Counted from the stretch's first letter, positions 1-9,158 are shown. The stretch: DNA of 64,000 bases from an uncultured Croceitalea sp. (GCA_947499565.1 CANMOV010000001.1:124001-188000), one strand, 5' to 3'. Program-made: numbers and translations. Notes: a model not told the origin generated them from the sequence alone.

Positions 1-141
1 TTTGGTGTAGCGAATGACGTACTAAGCGCACATGCTGTTGAGATGGGATATGTCTATTCTCCAAGAGATTTATTGTTGCCAATTCCTGCAAGGGAAATTA
101 ATCTAAGCGATGGTCTTTTAACGCAAAATCCAGGATATTAA
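1..141 (+). CDS. SusD/RagB-family outer-membrane lipoprotein, C-terminal end (5' partial)
   Basis: An open frame runs from the first base to a TAA at 139-141 and encodes 46 residues. It ends in PIPAREIN followed by TQNPGY, the typical C-terminus of SusD-like glycan-binding lipoproteins, where a PIP motif precedes a short tail ending in NPGY. SusD proteins sit on the cell surface and pass oligosaccharides to a TonB-dependent SusC channel. A SusC gene would be expected just upstream, outside the window. The PKD lipoprotein and alginate lyases that follow suggest alginate oligosaccharides as the ligand; this is inferred from context. Confidence 0.8.
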   Translation, partial: FGVANDVLSAHAVEMGYVYSPRDLLLPIPAREINLSDGLLTQNPGY

Positions 142-158
142 TATTAATATTAGAAACG

Positions 159-2147
159 ATGAAATTTAAAGTAAACATATTTAATAAAATAAGACTGGTG
201 CTAACAACATTGGTAGTAGCCAGTATTGTCTTAAGTTGCGTGGGTGATGAGCTTTTTAGAGATGATTTACCCGGTGCAAATTCCAAAGCAGATACAGTTT
301 TTCCGGCGGCTAATTTTTCCTATGCTTCTTCTTCTGATGATTTTAGGATAATTAACTTTACTAACCTTTCTACGGAAGCCTTGTCATTTGAGTGGGACTT
401 TGGGAACGGTAATTCCTCAACGGAAGAAGACCCATCATTTACATTTGAAGCAGGAGAAGGTACTTACCCTGTATCATTGACAGCTACTGATGGTAATGGT
501 ATTACAGGAACTACCACTATTGATGTTATTGTGGTAGAAGGACCATTCCAACCGATTATTTTAGAAGCAGGATTTGAAGATGATACCTTGCCCGAAGGTG
601 GAGGTGATGGAAGGGATTCTTGGAGGAACAGTGATTTAGGTGGAGTAATACAGATTACGGGAAGCCCAGTAACTTTTGGAGATCAAGGAGGTAAATTGCC
701 TACTCCAGCGGGAGACCGTGCGGGTTATCAAGAACTTACGGTTGACCCAGATACTAACTATGATTTGAGCTTCTGGTATACTATGCTTAGTGGTTCTTCT
801 GACCCTAGACTTATAGTATCTGTACTTGGAGTTACGCAGAACGGCGGTACTTTTGAAACATTAGAAGCAGTTGCAAACGGAACTATTGCTACGGTAACTG
901 TAACCGATGATTCTGAACCAGACGTTTATGTTCAACAGAAGTTATCTTTTAATTCTGGTACAAATAATACAATTGCTATATTCTTCACCAACGGTGACGT
1001 AGAATGTAGAATAGATGATTTTACAATTGATATAGGTGCCGAAGGTGCAGTGCCACCTTCAGTAGGTTTTGAAGCTCAGCAAAGTGAGATTAATTTCTTA
1101 GAATATACTTTCGCAAACTCTTCTGCAGGTGCAACAAGCTATGCTTGGGATTTTGGCGACGGAAATACTTCAACAGAAGAATCTCCTACACATGTTTATG
1201 ATACACCTGATACATATACGATAACGCTTGTAGTATCTAACGATGCTGGTTTATCTAGCACATTGGAACAAACCATAACTATCTTGGCACCAGTATCTGC
1301 TGCATTTACTTCGCAGGTGGATCCAGATGACTATACAACGTTCTCCTTCATGGATGCCTCTGAAGGCTCAGTAGCGTCCTTATTATGGGAGTTTGGAGAT
1401 GGTTTCCAATTTACAGGAATGAATCCTTCGCATACATATGCGGAAGACGGGATATACACAGTTACTTTAACAGCAACTAGTATTACAGGTAATACTTCCG
1501 CTGCAACAGAAGAGCTTGTAGTAGCTCAAGGATTTGTTGTGCAGGTAATAAATGGAAACTTTGACCTTTATGGAACAACCGCGGGATGTGGTGGTGAAAG
1601 TACTGGAGATAATGTTGACCCTTGGGATATGACAACTAATTCAACTATTAAGGATTGTGATGGAAATGATATTCCTAGTCCCTACGCGGATTTATGGGAT
1701 AATGGAGCTCTAGATAGTTGGCTGGAAACTGAATATGGTGATAATAGTGAGCAAGCGGGTTCTACTAGTGATGGAAATAATGATACAAGAGGAGCAAAAT
1801 TGGATGAAAGAGGTCGTCGTTTATACCAAGTAGTAACTGTGCAACAAGGAGAGACCTATACATTTTCTATAGATGCACGAACTACCGCAGGAGGAATAAC
1901 TTCCGAAGTATTTATACTTAATACAGAAATTGCAGATGAGACAGGTATTAATGCCAATCTTGGTGCAGATGCAGATGTAGATGCTTATTTTGCTATTCCA
2001 AATATTTTTGACACCGATGGTGATGCGTATGCAACAAGTACTTTCCAGTTTACAGCATCAACAAATCAGATAGTTATTTATGTGAGAAATATAGATGTTG
2101 TAGATGGTGCTGCTGAGGCCTTCTTTGATAATATTACTATTGAATGA
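159..2147 (+). CDS. PKD-domain surface lipoprotein of the alginate locus
   Basis: This 662-residue protein begins with a lipoprotein signal whose lipobox ends LSC near residue 27. It has three PKD-like repeats, at about 48-125, 300-375 and 380-455, each with the WDFG(D/N)G or WEFGDG core. Two all-beta segments with a carbohydrate-binding-module look lie at about 133-292 and 460-662. No catalytic motif is visible. Directly after susD, such proteins are usually surface glycan-binding proteins (SusE/F-like position). It starts 17 bp after the susD stop and is probably co-transcribed. Alginate binding is inferred from its neighbours. Confidence 0.8.
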   Translation: MKFKVNIFNKIRLVLTTLVVASIVLSCVGDELFRDDLPGANSKADTVFPAANFSYASSSDDFRIINFTNLSTEALSFEWDFGNGNSSTEEDPSFTFEAGEGTYPVSLTATDGNGITGTTTIDVIVVEGPFQPIILEAGFEDDTLPEGGGDGRDSWRNSDLGGVIQITGSPVTFGDQGGKLPTPAGDRAGYQELTVDPDTNYDLSFWYTMLSGSSDPRLIVSVLGVTQNGGTFETLEAVANGTIATVTVTDDSEPDVYVQQKLSFNSGTNNTIAIFFTNGDVECRIDDFTIDIGAEGAVPPSVGFEAQQSEINFLEYTFANSSAGATSYAWDFGDGNTSTEESPTHVYDTPDTYTITLVVSNDAGLSSTLEQTITILAPVSAAFTSQVDPDDYTTFSFMDASEGSVASLLWEFGDGFQFTGMNPSHTYAEDGIYTVTLTATSITGNTSAATEELVVAQGFVVQVINGNFDLYGTTAGCGGESTGDNVDPWDMTTNSTIKDCDGNDIPSPYADLWDNGALDSWLETEYGDNSEQAGSTSDGNNDTRGAKLDERGRRLYQVVTVQQGETYTFSIDARTTAGGITSEVFILNTEIADETGINANLGADADVDAYFAIPNIFDTDGDAYATSTFQFTASTNQIVIYVRNIDVVDGAAEAFFDNITIE

Positions 2148-2167
2148 TATAGTGTAATACAAAATAC

Positions 2168-2203
2168 CCATCCAAACCTGGTTATAAAATCAGGTTCGGG
2201 TGG
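2168..2203 (+). promoter_or_regulatory. Intercistronic hairpin between PKD lipoprotein and first PL7 gene
   Basis: An inverted repeat with a perfect six-pair inner stem (AACCTG/CAGGTT), one mismatch and about six further outer pairs including one G-U surrounds a 10-nt loop. No T-run follows, so it looks more like an RNA-stabilising or processing element, or a partial attenuator, than a strong terminator. It would uncouple expression of the binding proteins from that of the lyases. Confidence 0.45.
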
Positions 2204-2258
2204 TTATTAACTATGAAGATTAATACTAATCTTACTTTTTTAACTTTTAAATTATAAA

Positions 2259-3173
2259 ATGAAGATTTTCTCAAAAAAATCCATCACGATTTTTTTATTA
2301 TCATTTCTAATCGTGAGCGTTAATGCTCAGGAGAGTATAAGTGATACTTCATATTCAAAAACCAAAGTTGGTAAGAAAAAGAGAAAGGTTAAAAAGAAAA
2401 TTAGACTGCCAGAAGTAGATTTAAGTAATTGGAAGGTTACTATTCCTGAAGGTAAAGGTAAGGGAGGTGCAATAAGTGTATCACCACCAGAGATTTTGGA
2501 CTATGCTAATAATGAGGTACTAAAGCCCTTTATGTATAATGATTCTTTGTCCGGAGCTTTGGTTTTTCATGCATACCCAACTGATGCTACTACAGCAAAT
2601 ACAAAGTATTCAAGGTCTGAACTTAGGGAGCAAATGGAACCTGGTAATGACAAGGTTAATTGGACTTTTGCAGAAGGAGGGTATTTAAAGGCGAAAATGG
2701 CAATGGGTGAAGTTTCCAGAGCAGCAAACGGAAAATATCATAAGGTTATCATTGCTCAAATTCATGGTCGCTTATCAAATGAGCAACGTGAACTAATAGG
2801 GCAGAAGGATAATAATGCTCCTCCTATTCTAAAAATTTACTGGCAAAACGGAAAAATAAGAGTAAAAACAAAAGTATTAAAGTATGCTGGTGTTGATCAA
2901 AAGGGAATTTTATACAAAGAGGCTTGGACAGATGATAAAGGTCAAAATTTTGAACAAGAAGTTGGCTTTAGAAAATTTACGATAGAGGTAAAAGTTACCG
3001 ATGGTAAAATGGTTGTTTCCTTAAACAAAAATGAGTTTTTTGTTTATGATAGTGCCAGTATAAAACGCTGGGGAGTATTTGAAAACTATTTTAAAGTAGG
3101 TAATTATTTTCAAACAAGAGATAAAGGTGCTTTTGCAAGCGTAAAACTTTTTGAACTTAATGTAGTGCATTAA
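2259..3173 (+). CDS. Alginate lyase, PL7 family, secreted
   Basis: This 304-residue protein has an N-terminal signal peptide (cleavage after VNAQ, about residue 24) and a basic linker. A PL7 catalytic beta-jelly-roll follows. The three family motifs are present: SRSELRE near 125, QIHGR near 170, and YFKVGNYFQ near the C-terminus, which supply the Arg/Glu, Gln/His and Tyr residues of the active site. PL7 enzymes cleave alginate by beta-elimination, giving unsaturated uronate ends. It is a close paralogue of the next gene, 7 bp downstream. There is no lipobox, so it is probably periplasmic or secreted. Endo/exo mode and M/G preference cannot be read from sequence. Confidence 0.9.
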   Translation: MKIFSKKSITIFLLSFLIVSVNAQESISDTSYSKTKVGKKKRKVKKKIRLPEVDLSNWKVTIPEGKGKGGAISVSPPEILDYANNEVLKPFMYNDSLSGALVFHAYPTDATTANTKYSRSELREQMEPGNDKVNWTFAEGGYLKAKMAMGEVSRAANGKYHKVIIAQIHGRLSNEQRELIGQKDNNAPPILKIYWQNGKIRVKTKVLKYAGVDQKGILYKEAWTDDKGQNFEQEVGFRKFTIEVKVTDGKMVVSLNKNEFFVYDSASIKRWGVFENYFKVGNYFQTRDKGAFASVKLFELNVVH

Positions 3174-3180
3174 AAAAGAC

Positions 3181-4128
3181 ATGATGAGAATAGATATATA
3201 CATTACTTTTTACAAGCTTATTCCTATAAGACTGCTCATGCTTAGCGCGGGTATGGTTTTATTTTGCTCTTGTAATAGTGAAGGAAAGGATATCCCTATT
3301 GAAGAAATAGAAGAAGAAGTTATTCTAGAAGATGATACTGTCGTCGAGGATAACAATTCATTTACTTTACCAGAAATAGATTTGAATAATTGGAAAGTTA
3401 CATTACCAATTTCCAACAATGGAAAACCAATTGAAGTTGAACCACCAGAAATTTTAGATTACGCTAACAATGAGGTATTAAAACCTTTTATGTACAATGA
3501 TTCCATTAATGGAGCACTAGTTTTTTATACGTATCCAGGTGCTACAACAGCGAATTCATCTTATTCAAGAACAGAATTAAGAGAACAAATGAATCCAGGA
3601 AGTAATTCAACTAATTGGACCTTTGGTCAGGGTGGAAATATGAAAGGAACACTTTCTTTAGAGGAAATCTCTAGAGATAGTGGTGGGGATTATCATCGAA
3701 CAATGGTTATGCAAATTCATGGAAGATTAACAAATGCACAACGTGATTTAATAGGTGAAAATGATAATAACGCGCCACCTATGTTAAAAATTTATTGGCA
3801 AGATGGGGCAGTAAGAGTCGTAACAAAAGCCTTAAAAGATTTATCTGCATCGGATACCGAAATATTGTATACCGATGCTTGGAGGGATGGAGAGAGCTAT
3901 ATTTTTCCAGATAAAGTTGATTTTGAAAAATTTACAGTCGAAATAAAAGCATCTGAAGGAAAAATAGAAGTAATACTAAATGAAAGTGCTTCTAAAACTT
4001 TTGATGGTATTCACATAGAAAAATGGGGAGTTTTTGAAAACTACTTTAAGGCAGGAAATTATTTGCAAACAACAGATTCAGAGGCATTTGCAAAAGTTAA
4101 ATATTATGATTTATTGGTTGAGCATTAA
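3181..4128 (+). CDS. Alginate lyase, PL7 family, lipoprotein
   Basis: This 315-residue PL7 lyase carries a lipobox (FCSC near residue 32) followed by an acidic linker (EEIEEEV), so it is probably anchored and possibly surface-exposed. Catalytic motifs match the upstream paralogue: SRTELRE, QIHGR and YFKAGNYLQ. The two proteins share long near-identical stretches around YANNEVLKPFMYNDS, which indicates tandem duplication followed by different localisation. Two Met codons (3181 and 3184) are equally possible starts. Confidence 0.9.
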   Translation: MMRIDIYITFYKLIPIRLLMLSAGMVLFCSCNSEGKDIPIEEIEEEVILEDDTVVEDNNSFTLPEIDLNNWKVTLPISNNGKPIEVEPPEILDYANNEVLKPFMYNDSINGALVFYTYPGATTANSSYSRTELREQMNPGSNSTNWTFGQGGNMKGTLSLEEISRDSGGDYHRTMVMQIHGRLTNAQRDLIGENDNNAPPMLKIYWQDGAVRVVTKALKDLSASDTEILYTDAWRDGESYIFPDKVDFEKFTVEIKASEGKIEVILNESASKTFDGIHIEKWGVFENYFKAGNYLQTTDSEAFAKVKYYDLLVEH

Positions 4129-4156
4129 TTCGTATTTGAGTTAGTTTAGTTATGAC

Positions 4157-4190
4157 AAGGGCTGTTATTAGTCAGTTATTAGCAGCCTTT
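4157..4190 (+). terminator. Possible weak terminator after the lyase genes
   Basis: An eight-pair stem (AAGGGCTG with CAGCCTTT, one G-U) closes an 18-nt loop. Only three T residues end the second arm. Its position between the lyase stop and the next promoter region fits a weak terminator, but the large loop and lack of a T-tract keep confidence low. Confidence 0.35.
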
Positions 4191-4268
4191 GTAAACTATA
4201 AAATAATTAATGCCGATATAATTTGGGTCAATAACAAATAGTTGAAGTTATTTTCATAAATTTAACAA

Positions 4269-4292
4269 ACCAATCTGGTTAACCAATTTGGT
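4269..4292 (+). promoter_or_regulatory. Probable operator of the GntR/FCD regulator
   Basis: Two near-palindromic 11-mers (ACCAATCTGGT and ACCAATTTGGT) abut, and their junction creates a perfect 10-bp palindrome TGGTTAACCA at 4276-4285. FadR/FCD-type GntR regulators commonly bind TGGT-N-ACCA palindromes. The site ends 18 bp before the regulator's ATG, consistent with autoregulation. Binding is inferred. Confidence 0.6.
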
Positions 4293-4309
4293 CAAAATAT
4301 AAAAATAGT

Positions 4310-5017
4310 ATGAAAGTTGAGGTTTTAACAAACAATGAAAAGCGAGATGTACAGCAAAGTATTATTGCCAAACTTCGTGATTTAATTGAATATAAAAATC
4401 TAGAGCCAGGTGATAAATTACCATCTGAAAGAATGTTGTCAGAGAAGTTTGGCGTAAGCAGAAGTAATATTCGTGAAGCTATTCAAAAGCTAGAATTTTA
4501 TGGAATTTTATATTCTAAACCTCAGAGTGGAACTTTCATTGCGGAAATTGGTCGGGTCGCTATGAGCGGGATGATGGAAGATATTCTAGGATTGGAAGAA
4601 CCAGATTTTAAATCATTAGTGGAAACAAGAATTTTACTAGAACTTAAAACAGTAAGATTGGCAGCACTTAGAAGAACAGATGAGGATTTGGAAGCATTGC
4701 AATCAGCGTTAAATGCTTATAAAAATAAGGTGTTAAACAAAGAAGATGCTGTTGAAGAAGACCTATTATTTCACTTGGCAATTGCCAAGGCTAGTAAAAA
4801 TAGTTCGATGAATACGTTTATGTTAATTATTACGCCAGAGATTATTACAAATTTCGAAAAATATCATGTGTGTGATTCAAACCAATCATTCAAAGGTATT
4901 CAAGAACACGAAGATATTTTTCAAGCAATAAAAGACCAAAACCCTAAAAGGGCAAAAGAGATGATGAAAATTCATTTTAGCGTATTGTATCAATATTGTT
5001 ATCATTCGAATAACTAA
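4310..5017 (+). CDS. GntR-family transcriptional regulator, FCD (FadR-type) ligand domain
   Basis: This 235-residue protein has an N-terminal winged helix-turn-helix at about 12-78 with the GntR signature (LEPGDKLPSER...LSEKFGVSRSNIREAI). A helical FCD domain at about 95-225 has metal/ligand-site His residues in FHLAIAKAS and EHEDIF. FCD regulators usually sense acidic sugar metabolites. Lying between the alginate lyases and the uronate catabolic genes, it most likely responds to DEH, KDG or KDPG and represses one or both flanking operons. The palindrome at 4269-4292 is its likely operator. Confidence 0.85.
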   Translation: MKVEVLTNNEKRDVQQSIIAKLRDLIEYKNLEPGDKLPSERMLSEKFGVSRSNIREAIQKLEFYGILYSKPQSGTFIAEIGRVAMSGMMEDILGLEEPDFKSLVETRILLELKTVRLAALRRTDEDLEALQSALNAYKNKVLNKEDAVEEDLLFHLAIAKASKNSSMNTFMLIITPEIITNFEKYHVCDSNQSFKGIQEHEDIFQAIKDQNPKRAKEMMKIHFSVLYQYCYHSNN

Positions 5018-5232
5018 GTTGAAAGTTTTGAAAACAAAAAATGCACGATTTTGTTTTCGATAAATAGAATTAGGAGGGAGTAAAACTTGATAGAAAAATT
5101 ACGAATCGGATTCTAGATTTGTCATTAGTATTCAAGAAATACTTTAAAATATATACTGATATATAAGATACTCATATACAGATTTGGAAATCTTAATTTG
5201 AGTTTTAAGTCAGTTGTAATTAGAATACTATT

Positions 5233-6495
5233 ATGAAAGTAAAAGGACTTAGGTGGTGGATTATTGGATTAGTATGTTTAGCAACCATTATTAATTATAT
5301 AGACAGATCCGCATTGGGCATAATGTGGCCAGAAATGAGCAAAGATTTGGGATTAACCGAGTCTGACTATGCTTGGGTTATTAATATCTTCACAATAACC
5401 TATGCAGCAGGTAAATTTATCTCCGGAAAGGTTTACGACAAAGTAGGAACTAAAATTGGTTTTGTACTGTCTATTTTCTTTTGGTCTTTAGCATCTGTAT
5501 TACATTTCTTTGCTAAAGGAGCGGCTTCATTAGGGATTTTTAGAGGACTTTTGGGTGTTGCAGAAGCAGGAAACTGGCCAGGTGCGGTAAAGAACAATGC
5601 AGAATGGTTTCCTATACAAGAAAGAGCAATGGCTCAGGGTATCTTTAATGCCGGAGCAGGTATCGGATCAATAGTTGCAGCTCCAACAATAGCAGAATTA
5701 TTTGGAGCTTATGGTTGGAAACTAACTTTTGTCATTATCGGTGTGTTGGGTTTTCTATGGATTATTCCTTGGTTAATCATGAACAAAAAGAAACCAAAAT
5801 TACATCCTTGGATTACCGAGGAGGAGAAAACACATATTGTTTCTGGTAGACATGAGAGTAGGCAAAATGACGATGTAGTTAAAGGACTTAGTGTCTTTGA
5901 AATCCTATCCAAGAAAGAATCTTGGGGGTTAATAGCAGCGCGTTTTTTTATTGAACCTATATGGTGGTTGTTTGTTTTTTGGATGCCGATTTATCTTTTT
6001 AAAGAATTTGATTTCAACGTAAAAGAAATTGGTTATTACGCTTGGTTTCCATACGTAGGAGCAATGATTGGAAGTTTAGCAGGAGGTTGGTATGCTCAGA
6101 AACTTATTAAGAAGAATACAGTTGATTTTAGTAGAAAAAAGACGATTACCATAGGAGCAATAATTATAGTCCTAGCTATTATAGGGGCGATATTCTTAGC
6201 CGATACCCCAATTAAATTTGTTTCGTTTGTCTTTATTGTTTTGTTTGGTTTTCAATTCTCAATCAGCAATATTCAAACGATTCCAAGTGATCTTTTAAGC
6301 GGGAAATCTGTAGGGACATTGGCAGGTTTGGGGGGAAGTATAGGTGCTGTTTCTGTTATAATAATGAATTGGTTGATCCCAATAATAACAACAGAGTCTT
6401 ATACTCCGGCATTTATCATATTAGCAATACTAGCTCCTTTGGCAGTTTTATCGGTGTATGGATTAATCAAGGAAATAAAACCAATCGATGTTTAA
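5233..6495 (+). CDS. MFS transporter, ACS/hexuronate type
   Basis: This 420-residue protein has about 12 membrane helices and the anion:cation symporter-family hallmarks: NYIDR in the first helix and GEAGNWPGA in the fourth/fifth-helix region. The family carries hexuronates, glucarate and related organic anions. Its place ahead of two uronate reductases, KDG kinase and KDPG aldolase suggests inner-membrane import of unsaturated uronate monomers or DEH. The leader (5018-5232) is AT-rich, and I see no clear terminator or operator in it. A paralogue lies at 56236-57492. Confidence 0.85.
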   Translation: MKVKGLRWWIIGLVCLATIINYIDRSALGIMWPEMSKDLGLTESDYAWVINIFTITYAAGKFISGKVYDKVGTKIGFVLSIFFWSLASVLHFFAKGAASLGIFRGLLGVAEAGNWPGAVKNNAEWFPIQERAMAQGIFNAGAGIGSIVAAPTIAELFGAYGWKLTFVIIGVLGFLWIIPWLIMNKKKPKLHPWITEEEKTHIVSGRHESRQNDDVVKGLSVFEILSKKESWGLIAARFFIEPIWWLFVFWMPIYLFKEFDFNVKEIGYYAWFPYVGAMIGSLAGGWYAQKLIKKNTVDFSRKKTITIGAIIIVLAIIGAIFLADTPIKFVSFVFIVLFGFQFSISNIQTIPSDLLSGKSVGTLAGLGGSIGAVSVIIMNWLIPIITTESYTPAFIILAILAPLAVLSVYGLIKEIKPIDV

Positions 6496-6530
6496 AATAA
6501 AAATTAATCAAAAAAATATAATATTAAACG

Positions 6531-7295
6531 ATGAGTAAAAATACTGGAAAAGTTGCTGTTGTAACAGGAGCAACGGGAGGCATAGGTTTTGAAGTTGCAA
6601 AAAGATTGGGAACAGATGGTTATACCGTTGTATTAAATGGTATAGAAGATGATGCTGGAGCTCAACGAGTAAAAGAACTAGTTGCACAAGGAATTAAAGC
6701 AGAATACTTTGGATTTGATGTTACTAGTGAGGAAGCTGTAACTTCTAACATTAAAAAAATAGGAGAAAAGTATGGTAAAATAGATGTGCTAGTTAACAAC
6801 GCTGGTGGATTAGGTGGAAGATCAAGGTTCGAAGAAATGACAACAGATTTTTACAGATTTGTAATGGCATTAAATCTTGATTCTGTATTTTTTGCATCAA
6901 GAGCTGCGATTCCATTCCTTAAAAAAGGAGAACATCCTTCTATCATAAATTATACTTCAAATGCGGGTTGGACTGCTGGTGGTCCTGGCGCAGGTATTTA
7001 TGGGACATCAAAAGCTGGTGTTCATGCTATCACAAGAGCCTTGGCAAAGGATTTAGCAGAATATGGTATAAGAGCGAATGCCGTATCTCCAGGCACAATA
7101 GATACTCCTTTTCATGCACAAATAAAAGCCACTAAACCAGAGGTTTTTGCCTCATGGGCGAACAATATTATGCTAGGAAGATTAGGACAACCAGAAGATG
7201 TTGCAGGGGTTATTTCTTTCTTAGCAAGTAAAGACGCATCTTTTATAACGGCAGAAACTATTCAAATTGGTGGAGGACAAGCTTTAGGAATATAA
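6531..7295 (+). CDS. SDR oxidoreductase, candidate DEH reductase
   Basis: This is a classical short-chain dehydrogenase of 254 residues with the TGATGGIGF nucleotide-binding motif near 13, NNAGG near 90, and catalytic Ser plus YGTSK near 160. DEH reductases such as Sphingomonas A1-R belong to this family and convert 4-deoxy-L-erythro-5-hexoseulose uronate to 2-keto-3-deoxygluconate. The position before kdgK and kdgA supports that role. A second SDR follows 18 bp downstream, and which of the two is the main DEH reductase cannot be decided from sequence. Confidence 0.75.
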   Translation: MSKNTGKVAVVTGATGGIGFEVAKRLGTDGYTVVLNGIEDDAGAQRVKELVAQGIKAEYFGFDVTSEEAVTSNIKKIGEKYGKIDVLVNNAGGLGGRSRFEEMTTDFYRFVMALNLDSVFFASRAAIPFLKKGEHPSIINYTSNAGWTAGGPGAGIYGTSKAGVHAITRALAKDLAEYGIRANAVSPGTIDTPFHAQIKATKPEVFASWANNIMLGRLGQPEDVAGVISFLASKDASFITAETIQIGGGQALGI

Positions 7296-7313
7296 AAGCA
7301 TACAAAATATATA

Positions 7314-8069
7314 ATGGGTAAACTAGAAGGAAAAATAGCAGTAGTTACAGGAGGTTCAAGAGATATTGGGCGAGCGATAGCTATAAAATTAGCCAAAGAG
7401 GGAGCTAATGTTGTTGTTAACTATTTTAATACAGAGGCAGGAGCCATTGACACAGTTAAAACAATAAAGTCTTTAGGACAAAAAGCTATTGCAGTTAAAG
7501 CCGATGCTTCAAACCTTGATGATATTAAAAAATTAAAAGACCAAACTGTTGAAGCATTTGGTGAACAAGTTCATATTTTGGTAAATAATGCTGGAGGGCT
7601 TTTTGCTAGAAAGACATTACAAGAATTTGATGAAGACTTTTATAACCTTGTAATGAATGTTAATTTTAAATCTACGGTATTCGTATCTCAGGCTTTTGAA
7701 CCTTTAATGCCTAAAGGCGCATCAATTATAAATTTATCTTCCCAAGCTGCAAGGGATGGAGGAGGGGGAGGTTCAGCCTTATACGCTTCTTCAAAAGGTG
7801 CTGTTACTACTTTCACAAGGGCAATGGCAAAAGAACTTGGACCAAAAGGCATAAGAGTAAATGCGCTATGTCCTGGGTTAATAGGCACAAAATTCCATGA
7901 TGATTTTACTAAGGATGAAGTTAGAACTAAAGTAGCCTCAGGAACTCCATTAAGAAGAGAAGGTGGTGCAGAAGAAGTTGCAGATTTGGTAGCTTACTTA
8001 GGTTCTGATGAAGCTTCTTTTGTAACCGGTAATAACATCGATATAAATGGGGGATTGGCTTTTAGTTAA
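7314..8069 (+). CDS. SDR oxidoreductase, second candidate DEH/uronate reductase
   Basis: This 251-residue classical SDR has TGGSRDIGRAI as the cofactor loop, NNAGG, a catalytic Ser (NLSSQ) and YASSK. An Arg follows the first Gly-rich turn (GGSRD), a position often occupied by a basic residue in NADPH-preferring enzymes. Together with the preceding SDR it could provide two cofactor preferences for DEH reduction, or one could be a KduD-like 3-dehydrouronate reductase. A glycine-rich insertion (GGGGG) after the catalytic Ser distinguishes it. It is in the same operon. Confidence 0.75.
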   Translation: MGKLEGKIAVVTGGSRDIGRAIAIKLAKEGANVVVNYFNTEAGAIDTVKTIKSLGQKAIAVKADASNLDDIKKLKDQTVEAFGEQVHILVNNAGGLFARKTLQEFDEDFYNLVMNVNFKSTVFVSQAFEPLMPKGASIINLSSQAARDGGGGGSALYASSKGAVTTFTRAMAKELGPKGIRVNALCPGLIGTKFHDDFTKDEVRTKVASGTPLRREGGAEEVADLVAYLGSDEASFVTGNNIDINGGLAFS

Positions 8070-8109
8070 AAAGAGGAAAATAATAGCAATCAAAAAAATA
8101 TAGTACAAA

Positions 8110-9150
8110 ATGAAAAAAGTTGTAACCTTCGGAGAGATTATGTTACGATTAGCGCCTCCTGGTTTTTTAAGGTTTTCACAAACCACTAGCTTTGATGTTG
8201 TTTATGGCGGAGGCGAGTCAAATGTGGCTGTGTCCTTAGCAAATTATGGAGTTCCAGTAGATTTTGTAACAAGACTACCTAAGAATGATATTGGAGATTG
8301 TGCTTTAATGGAAATGCGGAAAAGAGGTGTTGGCACGGATAAGATTATCTATGGTGGAGATCGTCTAGGAATTTATTTTTTGGAAACTGGAGCCGTAAGC
8401 AGAGGGAGTAAAGTTGTTTATGATCGTGCACACTCTGCTATTGCTGAAATACAGAAGGGAATGGTGGATTGGAAGTCAGTTTTTAAAGGAGTGGAATGGT
8501 TTCATTGGACCGGTATTACTCCAGCAATCTCTCAAGGAGCTGCAGATGCTTGTCTTGAAGCTGTTAAGGTAGCTAGCGAAATGGGTGTTACTATTTCAAC
8601 AGACTTAAATTACCGAGCAAAACTTTGGAAGTATGGCGGTGATAGAGAAGCTATTATGACTGAATTGACTTCTTATTGTGATATTGTATTAGGGAATGAA
8701 GAAGATGCAGAAAAGCATTTTGGCATTAAGCCAGAAGGTTTAGACATTACTACACAAGGTGAGCATGTTAAAGCCGAAGCTTTTTTGTCTGTATGTGAGC
8801 AAATGATGAAAAAATTTCCTCGAGCTAAAAAAGTAATTACGACGTTAAGAGGATCCATATCGGCTTCACATAATAGTTGGGCCGGGGTACTTTATGATGG
8901 TAAAAAAATGTTTAAATCTCCGGAGTATCAGATTACTGATATTGTGGATAGAGTAGGTGGGGGAGATTCTTTTATGGGCGGTTTAATCTACGGTCTTTTA
9001 AAATACCCAGAAGATGATCAAAACGCTTTGAATTTTGCAGTAGCAGCTTCATGTTTAAAACATACTATTAAAGGAGATGCAAACTTGGCTACAGTAGCGG
9101 AAGTTGAAAAGTTAATGAGTGGAGATGCTTCTGGAAGAGTAGCAAGATAA
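8110..9150 (+). CDS. kdgK: 2-keto-3-deoxygluconate kinase (PfkB family)
   Basis: This 346-residue PfkB-fold kinase has the N-terminal GGGESNVAVSLA substrate motif near 35 and the C-terminal DRVGGGDSFMGG motif, whose Asp is the catalytic base and which forms the anion hole. KdgK phosphorylates KDG to KDPG using ATP. It lies 8 bp before the KDPG aldolase gene, completing the lower alginate pathway. The length fits the Bacteroidota KDG kinases. Another 2-keto-sugar-acid substrate is possible but less likely here. Confidence 0.88.
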   Translation: MKKVVTFGEIMLRLAPPGFLRFSQTTSFDVVYGGGESNVAVSLANYGVPVDFVTRLPKNDIGDCALMEMRKRGVGTDKIIYGGDRLGIYFLETGAVSRGSKVVYDRAHSAIAEIQKGMVDWKSVFKGVEWFHWTGITPAISQGAADACLEAVKVASEMGVTISTDLNYRAKLWKYGGDREAIMTELTSYCDIVLGNEEDAEKHFGIKPEGLDITTQGEHVKAEAFLSVCEQMMKKFPRAKKVITTLRGSISASHNSWAGVLYDGKKMFKSPEYQITDIVDRVGGGDSFMGGLIYGLLKYPEDDQNALNFAVAASCLKHTIKGDANLATVAEVEKLMSGDASGRVAR

Positions 9151-9158
9151 CTATTAAG

